A stretch of DNA of 64,000 nt from Paenibacillus sp. EZ-K15 (GTDB taxonomy: Bacteria; Bacillota; Bacilli; Paenibacillales; Paenibacillaceae), in NCBI RefSeq assembly GCF_002573715.1, contig NZ_PDHM01000012.1, positions 559,368-623,367 on the forward strand. Direction: 5' to 3'. The notes below the pieces were generated by a model, which did not search any database, had not been told where the DNA came from, and was given only the letters and a program-made list of their open reading frames with translations. Below are positions 1 through 6,759 of the stretch, in pieces; the first letter of the stretch is position 1; every line of letters begins with the position of its first letter. The position numbers and the translations under genes are program-made.

Positions 1-132
1 GGCACGGCATTTGCCGTCGGTCTGCCATCGCATCAAGTAGGTATCGAAACCGTCAGCCAGGGACATCTTGAAAGGTTTACGATGAAATGAGAAATCCGCT
101 GCTACGACTTGGTTGGAAAGATTTGAATCCAT
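1..132 (-). CDS. Partial transcription regulator, probably AraC family (N-terminus)
   Basis: Reading the minus strand from an ATG at 132 gives an open frame of 44 codons that runs off the left edge without a stop. A GGGGA ribosome-site-like stretch lies just upstream of the ATG. The N-terminal segment around FDTYLMRWQTDG resembles the start of the cupin-type sensing domain of Paenibacillus AraC regulators, but the DNA-binding part is outside the window, so the family is an inference. It is divergent from the sugar-dehydrogenase cluster, which makes it the natural candidate regulator of that cluster. It could instead be another cupin protein. Confidence 0.5.
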   Translation of the reverse strand, partial: MDSNLSNQVVAADFSFHRKPFKMSLADGFDTYLMRWQTDGKCRA

Positions 133-272
133 TGCTAAAGTCCCCTTTGAAGAATAAGAAAATAATGACCAGATTGTTCATGTTTTAATCATATTCTTCA
201 TTTTAAACGAAAGCATAAAAGAATACCATGGTACTAGTCCGAGCACATCTAAACACTCAAGGAGTGACAGCG
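133..272. promoter_or_regulatory. Divergent intergenic region with a spaced inverted repeat
   Basis: This short region separates the minus-strand regulator from the plus-strand dehydrogenase and must hold both promoters. It contains the inverted repeat GAAGAAT (149-155) and ATTCTTC (193-199). I could not pick out convincing -35/-10 pairs. An AraC-type site is plausible here but not shown. Confidence 0.35.
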
Positions 273-1373
273 ATGAAAAAAATGAAAGCAGGTATAATTG
301 GCTGCGGAACCATCAGCGGCGTATACTTCACGAACTTAAAGAACAGCCCTTGGGTTGAAGTCGTGGCATGTGCTGACCTTATTCCGGACAACGCAAAGAA
401 AAAGGCCGAAGAGTTCAACATCCCGAACGTGTATACCGTCCAGGAGATGCTTGCACAGACTGACATTGAGTTTATTATTAATCTGACCATTCCGGCCAGC
501 CACGCCAATGTGGATATCGCTTCCCTGGAAGCAGGAAAGCATGTGTACAGTGAAAAGCCGCTCGCGCTTACGCTTGATGAAGCTCGCCGTGTGCTAAATA
601 TGGCAGATCAAAAAGGACTTCGCGTCGGCTGCGCACCCGATACGTTTTTGGGCTCCGGCGTACAGACGGCTAAAGCCGCTATCGAATCCGGGCTGATCGG
701 CAGACCTGTTGCCGCAACGGCGTTTATGATGGGTTCAGGACCGGAAGCTTGGCATCCTAATCCTGAATTTTTTTACGCGTCGGGTGGAGGTCCAATGATG
801 GATATGGGTCCTTATTATGTATCGGCCCTGGTAGAGCTGCTTGGTCCTGCAAGCCGGATCAGCGCATCCACAGGCATCCAGATTCCAGACCGCGCCATCG
901 GCTCTGGCCCGCGCCAAGGACAACCGATCACGGTTCAGACCCCAACGCATTTGGCAGGGACGCTGGATTTTGAGAACGGTGCCATTGCAACCATGATTAC
1001 CAGTTTTGATATCTTTGGCGGATCGAATCTGCCTTGGATCGAAATCTATGGCACGCAGGGAAGCCTGAGTCTCGGGGATCCGAACTTCTTTAACGGCGAA
1101 GTGAAGCTCCGGAAGCACGGCGCAGAGGAGTGGGAGCTGCTTGACCCTGCATTTGAATGCGGGAAGAACGAGCGGGGGCTCGGTATCAACGATATGATCC
1201 AATCGATTCATGAGCAGAAGGACCATCGCGTCAGTGCCCGTCTGGCATACCACGTGCTGGAGATTATGCAGTCGTTCCAGCAGTCTTCGCTGGAGGGCAG
1301 ACATATCGTTCTGCAAAGCACATACCGCTACGGCAAACTTCCGGCGCCACAGCAGGCAAACGTGGTGGAGTAG
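273..1373 (+). CDS. Gfo/Idh/MocA family oxidoreductase, Tyr-type active site
   Basis: A 366-residue NAD(P)-dependent sugar or polyol dehydrogenase. The N-terminal Rossmann fold carries GIIGCGTISG near residue 10. The family Lys motif EKP is at 94-96. The C-terminal substrate domain has GGGPMMDMGPYY, with Asp177 and Tyr181 where the common D-x3-H motif has His. Glucose-fructose oxidoreductase relatives use Tyr at this point, so the chemistry may differ from the neighbouring paralogue. The start at 273 is chosen because AAGGAG (259-264) lies 8 bases upstream; an in-frame ATG at 228 has no such site. It heads a same-strand cluster with a second dehydrogenase, an isomerase and a ThuA-like protein. 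The substrate is unknown. Confidence 0.87.
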   Translation: MKKMKAGIIGCGTISGVYFTNLKNSPWVEVVACADLIPDNAKKKAEEFNIPNVYTVQEMLAQTDIEFIINLTIPASHANVDIASLEAGKHVYSEKPLALTLDEARRVLNMADQKGLRVGCAPDTFLGSGVQTAKAAIESGLIGRPVAATAFMMGSGPEAWHPNPEFFYASGGGPMMDMGPYYVSALVELLGPASRISASTGIQIPDRAIGSGPRQGQPITVQTPTHLAGTLDFENGAIATMITSFDIFGGSNLPWIEIYGTQGSLSLGDPNFFNGEVKLRKHGAEEWELLDPAFECGKNERGLGINDMIQSIHEQKDHRVSARLAYHVLEIMQSFQQSSLEGRHIVLQSTYRYGKLPAPQQANVVE

Positions 1374-1545
1374 CGAACTGGCAGCCCGGTTCATATTCTT
1401 GTACACTGGTTATGAACGACATGCAAACCAGCTTCTGACGGATCTGACAGGATGATGAGTTCTTGGCAAGGATCCGCATGAAAGCGTTGCACTAATATTT
1501 GGAGAGTTTCCAAAATGATCAAATGCCTATGGGGAGGAAATGGAC

Positions 1546-2631
1546 ATGTCGAAAACATTGAAGATCGGAATTATCGGTTGCGGGGGAATTGCCAATGGCA
1601 AGCATATGCCGAGCTTGAAGAAGCAGGCGCAGGCCGAATTGGTAGCTTTTTGCGACATCGCCCTAGAACGCGCGCAGAAGGCGGCTGCCGAATATGGAGT
1701 TGAAGGCGCAAAAGTATACACGGATTTCAGAGAACTGCTGCAAGACGGCAGCATCGATGTCATTCATGTGTGTACGCCGAACGATTCGCACTCCGAGATT
1801 ACGGTTGCATCTTTGGAAGCAGGCAAGCATGTCATGTGCGAGAAACCAATGGCGAAAACCGTTTCCGAAGCCAAAGCCATGCTGGACGCCGCTAAGCGTA
1901 CAGGAAAAAAACTTACCATCGGTTACAATAACCGTTTCCGAGATGATAGCATGTATCTGAAAGAGGTCTGCGAGGAAGGCGAGCTGGGCGAGATCTACTA
2001 CGGTAAAGCGCTGGCTGTTCGCCGCCGTGCCGTTCCGACCTGGGGCGTATTCCTTGACGAAGAGAAGCAAGGCGGAGGTCCGTTGATCGATATCGGCACC
2101 CATGCACTGGATTTAACCTTGTGGTTGATGGACAACTACAAGCCGAAGAGCGTGCTTGGATCCACGTTCCATAAACTGGGTCAACGCGAGAATGCGGCGA
2201 ATGCGTTCGGTCCTTGGGATCCGAAGGAGTTCAAGGTAGAGGATTCGGCATTCGGGTTCATTACGATGGAGAACGGCGCAACGATTATTCTGGAATCTAG
2301 CTGGGCTCTTAACGTCGTTGAGACGGGCGAAGCCAAAGCCGTCCTTGCGGGTACGGAAGGCGGAGCTGACATGAAGGACGGTTTGCGTATTAATGGCGAG
2401 AAAATGAGCAGATTGTATGAAACCAAAGTGGATTTGAATGCTGGCGGCGTCGCGTTCTATTCCGGTTCCAAGGAAAATGATGCGGACCGTGAAGCCAGAA
2501 TGTGGCTGGAAGCCATTATTGAGGATAAGGATCCTGTGGTTAAACCGGAGCAAGCGCTTGTTGTAACGCAAATTCTGGAAGCGATCTATGAATCGGCGAA
2601 GACAGGAAAAGCGGTTTATTTCGATAACTAA
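1546..2631 (+). CDS. Gfo/Idh/MocA family oxidoreductase, His-type active site
   Basis: A 361-residue dehydrogenase of the same superfamily as the preceding gene. It has the GIIGCGGIANG nucleotide-binding loop at the N-terminus, EKP at 99-101 and the classical D-x3-H motif (Asp182, His186 in DIGTHALDL). In inositol-2-dehydrogenase-type enzymes the Lys, Asp and His are the catalytic residues. GGGGAGG at 1531-1537 sits 8 bases before the ATG at 1546 and only 2 before an ATG at 1540, so 1546 is preferred. Two paralogues in one cluster suggest an oxidation and a reduction step, or oxidation of two related sugars. That is inference. Confidence 0.88.
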   Translation: MSKTLKIGIIGCGGIANGKHMPSLKKQAQAELVAFCDIALERAQKAAAEYGVEGAKVYTDFRELLQDGSIDVIHVCTPNDSHSEITVASLEAGKHVMCEKPMAKTVSEAKAMLDAAKRTGKKLTIGYNNRFRDDSMYLKEVCEEGELGEIYYGKALAVRRRAVPTWGVFLDEEKQGGGPLIDIGTHALDLTLWLMDNYKPKSVLGSTFHKLGQRENAANAFGPWDPKEFKVEDSAFGFITMENGATIILESSWALNVVETGEAKAVLAGTEGGADMKDGLRINGEKMSRLYETKVDLNAGGVAFYSGSKENDADREARMWLEAIIEDKDPVVKPEQALVVTQILEAIYESAKTGKAVYFDN

Positions 2632-2675
2632 ATCTTACATCATTACTAATACTAAGGTAAACCAGGAGGTATACA

Positions 2676-3644
2676 ATGAAATTAGGCGTATTTATGGTAT
2701 TGCTGAGCGGACGTAAATTGGAGGATGCTTTGGACTATGTGGCATCCAAGGGGCTTAAAGCGGTTGAGATCGGAACAGGCGGTTATCCGGGCAATGCGCA
2801 TTGCAACCCGGTCGAGCTGCTGGAAAATGAAACCGCGCTGAAGAACTTCAAAAATGCGGTGGAATCCCGTGGGTTGATTATTAGCGCACTGAGCTGCCAC
2901 GGCAATCCGCTTCATCCGCAAAAAGCAATCGCGAAAGAGTTTCATGACACATACGTAAAAACGGTAGAACTTGCCGAGAAGCTTGAAGTACCTGTTGTTA
3001 ACACATTCTCCGGCTGCCCAGGCGACCATGAGGATGCCAAATACCCGAACTGGCCCGTTGCGCCTTGGCCTAACGACTACCAAGAGATTCTGACTTGGCA
3101 ATGGGATAACAAGGTCATTCCTTACTGGACCGAATGGGGTAAATTTGCCGCAGACCGCAATGTGAAGATTGGCTTGGAATTGCACGGCGGCTTCTCCGTT
3201 CATACGCCAGGCACGCTGCTCCGCTTGCGTGAAGCCGCAGGCGAAGTGATTGGGGCCAACCTGGATCCGAGTCATATGTGGTGGCAAGGGATTGATCCTG
3301 TTCAAGCGATTCAAATTTTGGGCCGCGAAGGGGCAATCCACCACTTCCACGCGAAGGATACAAGCATTGACCCGATCAACGTGAACAAGCACGGTCTGAC
3401 CGATATGCAGTCTTATGCCAACATGCTGGATCGCGCATGGCAGTTCCGCAGCGTAGGCTATGGACATGATGTGAAGGAATGGGCTGATATGATGAGTGCC
3501 CTTCGTCTGGTTGGATATGATTATGTCGTAAGTATTGAACATGAAGATGGATTGATGTCCATCGAAGAAGGCTTCTCCAAAGCGGTGCAAAACCTTCAGC
3601 AAGTGCTGATCGAAGAGCCGCTTGGGGACATGTGGTGGGTTTAA
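2676..3644 (+). CDS. Sugar phosphate isomerase/epimerase (TIM barrel)
   Basis: A 322-residue xylose-isomerase-like TIM-barrel (AP-endonuclease-2 fold) protein. Candidate metal ligands sit at barrel strand ends: Glu168 in GLELHGG, Asp197 and His200 in NLDPSH, His225 in HFHAKD and Glu288 in SIEHED. The family includes sugar isomerases, epimerases and enzymes that cleave 3-keto-glycosides by elimination. AGGAGG lies just before the ATG. It is 44 bases downstream of the second Gfo/Idh gene, so probably co-transcribed. The pairing with dehydrogenases suggests it acts on an oxidised sugar, but the substrate cannot be read from sequence. Confidence 0.85.
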   Translation: MKLGVFMVLLSGRKLEDALDYVASKGLKAVEIGTGGYPGNAHCNPVELLENETALKNFKNAVESRGLIISALSCHGNPLHPQKAIAKEFHDTYVKTVELAEKLEVPVVNTFSGCPGDHEDAKYPNWPVAPWPNDYQEILTWQWDNKVIPYWTEWGKFAADRNVKIGLELHGGFSVHTPGTLLRLREAAGEVIGANLDPSHMWWQGIDPVQAIQILGREGAIHHFHAKDTSIDPINVNKHGLTDMQSYANMLDRAWQFRSVGYGHDVKEWADMMSALRLVGYDYVVSIEHEDGLMSIEEGFSKAVQNLQQVLIEEPLGDMWWV

Positions 3645-3687
3645 CAGCGTAGAGTAAGCCGAATAAGCAATTAGGGGGAACAGCAAC

Positions 3688-4410
3688 ATGCTTAACGTAA
3701 CCATTTGGAATGAATTCGTGCACGAGAAAATCCATGACGAGGTTCGCAGCGTTTACCCGACAGGGATTCATACAGCATTGGCGGAGGGTCTGCAAAATCC
3801 GGATTTTGTCATCAGAACGGCAACGCTCGACCAGCCGGAGCATGGATTGACGGACGATGTACTGGATTCAACCGATGTGCTGTTGTGGTGGGGGCATATG
3901 GCTCATGACCAGGTTAGTGACGAAATCGTAAGCAAGGTCGTAAAGCGCGTGCAGGATGGGATGGGGCTGATCGTTCTTCACTCCGGACATTTTTCCAAGC
4001 CGTTCAAAGCGTTAATGGGTACGAGCTGCGATTTGAAATGGCGCGAAGCAGGGGAACAGGAAATTATTTGGAGCGTGAATCCAACGCATCCGATCGCGGC
4101 GGGAATTACAGGTCCGATCATCATCGAGCATGAGGAAATGTACGGGGAATTCTTCGATATTCCAGCCCCAGATGAGCTGGTATTTGTCAGCAATTTCGAA
4201 GGCGGCGAAGTATTCCGCAGCGGTTGCACGTTCAAGCGCGGTCATGGGAACATTTTCTACTTCCGTCCGGGGCATGAGACCTATCCAACCTACTACAACC
4301 CCGAAGTGCTGAAAGTGATCACCAATGCGATTAACTGGGCTTATTCCACGGCAGGCAAGCAAACCTTCGGCAACAGCCAGCCGGTTCGTGCGCTACCCGT
4401 TTTAGTCTAA
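3688..4410 (+). CDS. ThuA-like (trehalose utilisation) protein
   Basis: A 240-residue ThuA-domain protein with a class I glutamine-amidotransferase-like fold. Recognisable segments are the [12 protein letters not shown] strand-loop near residues 69-80, the [12 protein letters not shown] strand, [10 protein letters not shown] and the C-terminal [16 protein letters not shown]. ThuA proteins accompany Gfo/Idh dehydrogenases in trehalose and other disaccharide oxidation pathways (ThuA/ThuB in rhizobia). Their own reaction is poorly defined. AGGGGG precedes the ATG. It is the last gene of the cluster and is followed by a strong hairpin terminator. Confidence 0.83.
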   Translation: MLNVTIWNEFVHEKIHDEVRSVYPTGIHTALAEGLQNPDFVIRTATLDQPEHGLTDDVLDSTDVLLWWGHMAHDQVSDEIVSKVVKRVQDGMGLIVLHSGHFSKPFKALMGTSCDLKWREAGEQEIIWSVNPTHPIAAGITGPIIIEHEEMYGEFFDIPAPDELVFVSNFEGGEVFRSGCTFKRGHGNIFYFRPGHETYPTYYNPEVLKVITNAINWAYSTAGKQTFGNSQPVRALPVLV

Positions 4411-4446
4411 GTTATGAGCAGCATTTTTTAAGAAGCAATGAGTTCA

Positions 4447-4486
4447 CGAGTCGTTCAGGGTGTAGTCCTTGAGCGGCTCGTTTTAT
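4447..4486 (+). terminator. Rho-independent terminator after the ThuA-like gene
   Basis: A 14-bp stem (4447-4460 with 4467-4480, some G-U pairs) with a 6-nt loop is followed by TTTTATCGTT. It closes the sugar-oxidation cluster. Confidence 0.8.
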
Positions 4487-4586
4487 CGTTAACGATGAAT
4501 GTTCACGGAAATGTTTTTGCCGGCTAGGGATAGAATATACCTAAGTATGGGGTATTGTATGATATACAAGAAGGGGGGCTGTACAC

Positions 4587-5255
4587 ATGAGTGAAGTACA
4601 AAGCGCACCTGTAGATCCAACAACCATCGCCATATGCCAGGCCATGCTGGCCCATCAACCCGTTGAGGGCTTCCTGCTCGGGAGAGGAGTCCGCTTCGCC
4701 AAAATTATGTTTATTGGAGAAGCACCCGGCGCCCATGAGGTTCTGGAAGGCTTACCTTTTGTAGGGCAGGCCGGACAAGAGATGAATGCCTACCTGGAAC
4801 GCCTGAACCTGACCCGGGAGCAAGTGTATATTACCAGTGCCATGAGAAGCAGGCCTTATAAGGAAAAGGTAATCGTGAGGTCCACGGGCGAGAGTGTCAT
4901 CAGCCGTTCCAATCGCACACCGACGAAGGTAGAAATATTGGCCCATGCACCTTTGCTTGATGAAGAGATTCGATGGGTTCGCCCGCACATTATCGCACCC
5001 ATGGGAAATACGGCGCTGCACCGGTTAATCGGAAGCCATGAAACGGTGACATCGCTGCACGGCAAACTGATGGAGGGGCCGGTCCAGCAAGCAACCGATC
5101 CGGAGAATCCAGATAGGGGTTACATGTTCTCGGCGGAAACCTATAAGATATTCCCTCTATTCCATCCAGCGGCGGTACTGTATAATAGGAAATTATCCAC
5201 TTGGATCGAGAAAGATTTGGATATTTTGGCTCGTATATTATGGGATAAGCGCTGA
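4587..5255 (+). CDS. Uracil-DNA glycosylase superfamily protein, Fe-S ligands lost
   Basis: A 222-residue protein with the family 4/5 uracil-DNA glycosylase motifs GEAPG (44-48) followed by GLPFVGQAG, and HPAAVL (193-198). These line the uracil pocket in the family. Classic family 4 enzymes bind a 4Fe-4S cluster through four Cys. Here only Cys17 is present. The expected Cys near KCRP is Ser (RSRP, residues 87-90), and the next one before PxL is His (AHAPL, 119-123). About 18 extra residues lie between them. It probably still binds DNA, but activity is uncertain. An AAGGGGGG ribosome site precedes the ATG. It stands alone between a terminator and a regulator gene. Confidence 0.8.
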   Translation: MSEVQSAPVDPTTIAICQAMLAHQPVEGFLLGRGVRFAKIMFIGEAPGAHEVLEGLPFVGQAGQEMNAYLERLNLTREQVYITSAMRSRPYKEKVIVRSTGESVISRSNRTPTKVEILAHAPLLDEEIRWVRPHIIAPMGNTALHRLIGSHETVTSLHGKLMEGPVQQATDPENPDRGYMFSAETYKIFPLFHPAAVLYNRKLSTWIEKDLDILARILWDKR

Positions 5256-5281
5256 TTTTATGGGAAAAAGGGGCTAGGTGG

Positions 5282-5334
5282 TTTTCAGTTTCTCGGAAAT
5301 GTGCTAAAATGAAACATACTTACAATTCGTAAGT
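5282..5334 (+). promoter_or_regulatory. Promoter with palindromic operator of the HxlR/YodB-like gene
   Basis: TTTTCA (5282-5287), a 17-base spacer and TAAAAT (5305-5310, with an extended TGC) form a plausible promoter. The predicted start overlaps a perfect inverted repeat ACTTAC-N5-GTAAGT at 5318-5334. This has the form of operators used by HxlR-family repressors such as YodB, so autorepression is likely. Confidence 0.6.
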
Positions 5335-5402
5335 TTTCTAGATTTTTAATTAAGCTTATGAATTTCTATAAACAAGGTGACTTCGTAAAGAGGTGAAGGG
5401 AT

Positions 5403-5723
5403 ATGGAAGTTACAAATGTTACGATGTGTCCCCGTTTTGAATCTGCATTTTCTTTTCTGGGCAAACGGTGGAACGGTTTGATTATTCAAACGTTGATGAG
5501 CGGGCCTAAGCGATTTAAGGATATTTCGAATTTGATTCCGTCCATGAGCGATAAGATGCTCTCCGAGCGGATGAAGGATTTGGAATGCGAAGGCATTTTG
5601 ATTCGTCATGTCTATCCGGAAACACCGGTACGTATTGAATATGAACTGACTGAAAAAGGTAAGGCACTTCGTCCGGTGATGGAGCAAATTGCATCCTGGG
5701 CAGAACAATGGGTCGAAAGATGA
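5403..5723 (+). CDS. HxlR family regulator, YodB/CatR-like thiol redox repressor
   Basis: A 106-residue winged-helix DNA-binding protein. The N-terminus TMCPRFESAFSFLGKRWNG closely follows Bacillus YodB, including the single N-terminal Cys (Cys9 here, Cys6 in YodB). That Cys senses diamide and quinones by forming a disulfide or adduct. The middle carries GPKRFKDI and the recognition-helix region SDKMLSERMKDLE; the wing is PVRIEYELTEKGK. It is the only Cys-based switch visible besides Cys60 in DLECEG. The upstream palindrome suggests autoregulation. No quinone or azo reductase lies adjacent, so other targets would be elsewhere. Confidence 0.85.
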   Translation: MEVTNVTMCPRFESAFSFLGKRWNGLIIQTLMSGPKRFKDISNLIPSMSDKMLSERMKDLECEGILIRHVYPETPVRIEYELTEKGKALRPVMEQIASWAEQWVER

Positions 5724-5750
5724 GTCATCTTAAGACTCCCCTTGATGATT

Positions 5751-5790
5751 AAACCCTGGCATGAGACATCCTCATTTCAGGGTTTTTTTT
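5751..5790 (+). terminator. Terminator after the HxlR-type regulator
   Basis: AAACCCTG (5751-5758) pairs with CAGGGTTT (5778-5785) around an inner ATGAG/CTCAT stem, and an uninterrupted T run follows. Confidence 0.85.
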
Positions 5791-5906
5791 CTAAATGGAA
5801 GTATGATTCCTGTTTCTTTACGGCAAGAATAGGTGGACATGCACCAAGCGGACGCAGCTGCTATATGATGTAAATACCGAGAGCGGCATATCAAGGAGGC
5901 GAGCCC

Positions 5907-6584
5907 ATGACCAAGCGAACGTATATCTCCCGTTTCCATTATGGACAAGAGGACATCTCAGAACTTGAAAACGCTTCATTAAAAGTGCTTCATATTTTTG
6001 AGAAGACCAAGCGGATGTTGAGCCAGTATGTGCCGGATTCCTTGTGGTTAGCTGCGTCTGGAACAAGCCCGGAATCTGCAGAATCCGTTAGCCATAGCGG
6101 TGCCGATGCTGTTGATATGTTTCAGAAATGGGTCAAAGCCCCCGGCGGATGGAAGTTCATTGGTTATGAAACCGATCGATTCAATGCGTCCACCGGGCAG
6201 AATATAGGACGCACGGGAAGATTTCTGCAGATGATCATCTGGTCACTCTATGAGAAAATCGTAATGCTGCATCCCTTCCTTGGCAGCGAGCCGTTTTTTG
6301 ACGGGGAAGAGCTGGATGTGATCGCAAATTATTTTGTGCCAACGTATATCAGCGCCGTACCGTTGGTGGAACAAGGAAAAGCCTTTAAGACTATTCAGGC
6401 GGACATCGTTCTGTATCAGGAGCATATCCAGGCACCTGCCGTCATTATGCAATCGGATCGAGGCTTATTGGAGGGGAACTGGATGACCGGGGTGAACCTG
6501 GACGCGAAGGGATTTGCCGGGATTCGCCCTTATTTGAAAGTTCCTAGCGGCGAACGAGCCTATATGGAAGCCGATATTATATAG
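5907..6584 (+). CDS. Hypothetical protein, 225 residues
   Basis: A complete frame with a good ribosome site (AAGGAGG, spacing about 7) and a terminator directly behind, so it is very probably a real single-gene unit. I do not recognise the family. It is soluble by composition, with no signal peptide or membrane segment. The N-terminal 50 residues look helical; the middle has GWKFIGYETDRFNAS and a helix FLQMIIWSLYEKIVMLHPFLG; the C-terminus is GLLEGNWMTGVNLDAKGFAGI. No catalytic motif was seen. Neighbours give no functional hint. Confidence 0.7.
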   Translation: MTKRTYISRFHYGQEDISELENASLKVLHIFEKTKRMLSQYVPDSLWLAASGTSPESAESVSHSGADAVDMFQKWVKAPGGWKFIGYETDRFNASTGQNIGRTGRFLQMIIWSLYEKIVMLHPFLGSEPFFDGEELDVIANYFVPTYISAVPLVEQGKAFKTIQADIVLYQEHIQAPAVIMQSDRGLLEGNWMTGVNLDAKGFAGIRPYLKVPSGERAYMEADII

Positions 6585-6589
6585 AGAGC

Positions 6590-6645
6590 ATGCCTCCTCA
6601 TAACCTTGTTCGATGCGGACAGGGTTATTTGGCATTTTTATTTTA
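6590..6645 (+). terminator. Terminator before the nir operon
   Basis: ATAACCTTGT (6600-6609) pairs with ACAGGGTTAT (6619-6628), extended by outer ATGCC/GGCAT pairs (6590-6594, 6631-6635). A T-rich tail follows. Confidence 0.75.
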
Positions 6646-6660
6646 AATTTTAACGATTTA

Positions 6661-6703
6661 TGTGAAATATATCACAAAAATTAATGCGATCAGACGATAT
6701 AAT
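6661..6703 (+). promoter_or_regulatory. Fnr-type box and promoter of nirB
   Basis: TGTGA-N6-TCACA is perfect at 6661-6676. TATAAT lies at 6698-6703, so a start near 6710 puts the box centre at about -41.5, the position of a class II activator. No good -35 is present, as expected for an activator-dependent promoter. The likely protein is the Fnr encoded at 10968-11696. Confidence 0.8.
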
Positions 6704-6759
6704 TTATGTGAAAGCAACGGAATACCACGATCTAGATAAACGTGTTGGGGAGGAATCAG

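Noticed and set aside
735..1406. Minus-strand frame of 223 codons opposite the first Gfo/Idh gene
   Set aside because: It lies opposite a well-supported gene, has no ribosome site and resembles no family; it is a shadow frame.
1478..1492. cre-like sequence TGAAAGCGTTGCA before the second Gfo/Idh gene
   Set aside because: The left part matches but the right part of the consensus is off by one base, so it does not meet the CcpA motif.
2682..3704. Minus-strand frame of 340 codons opposite the isomerase gene
   Set aside because: Antisense to a clear TIM-barrel protein with all its motifs in the other frame; no start signal.
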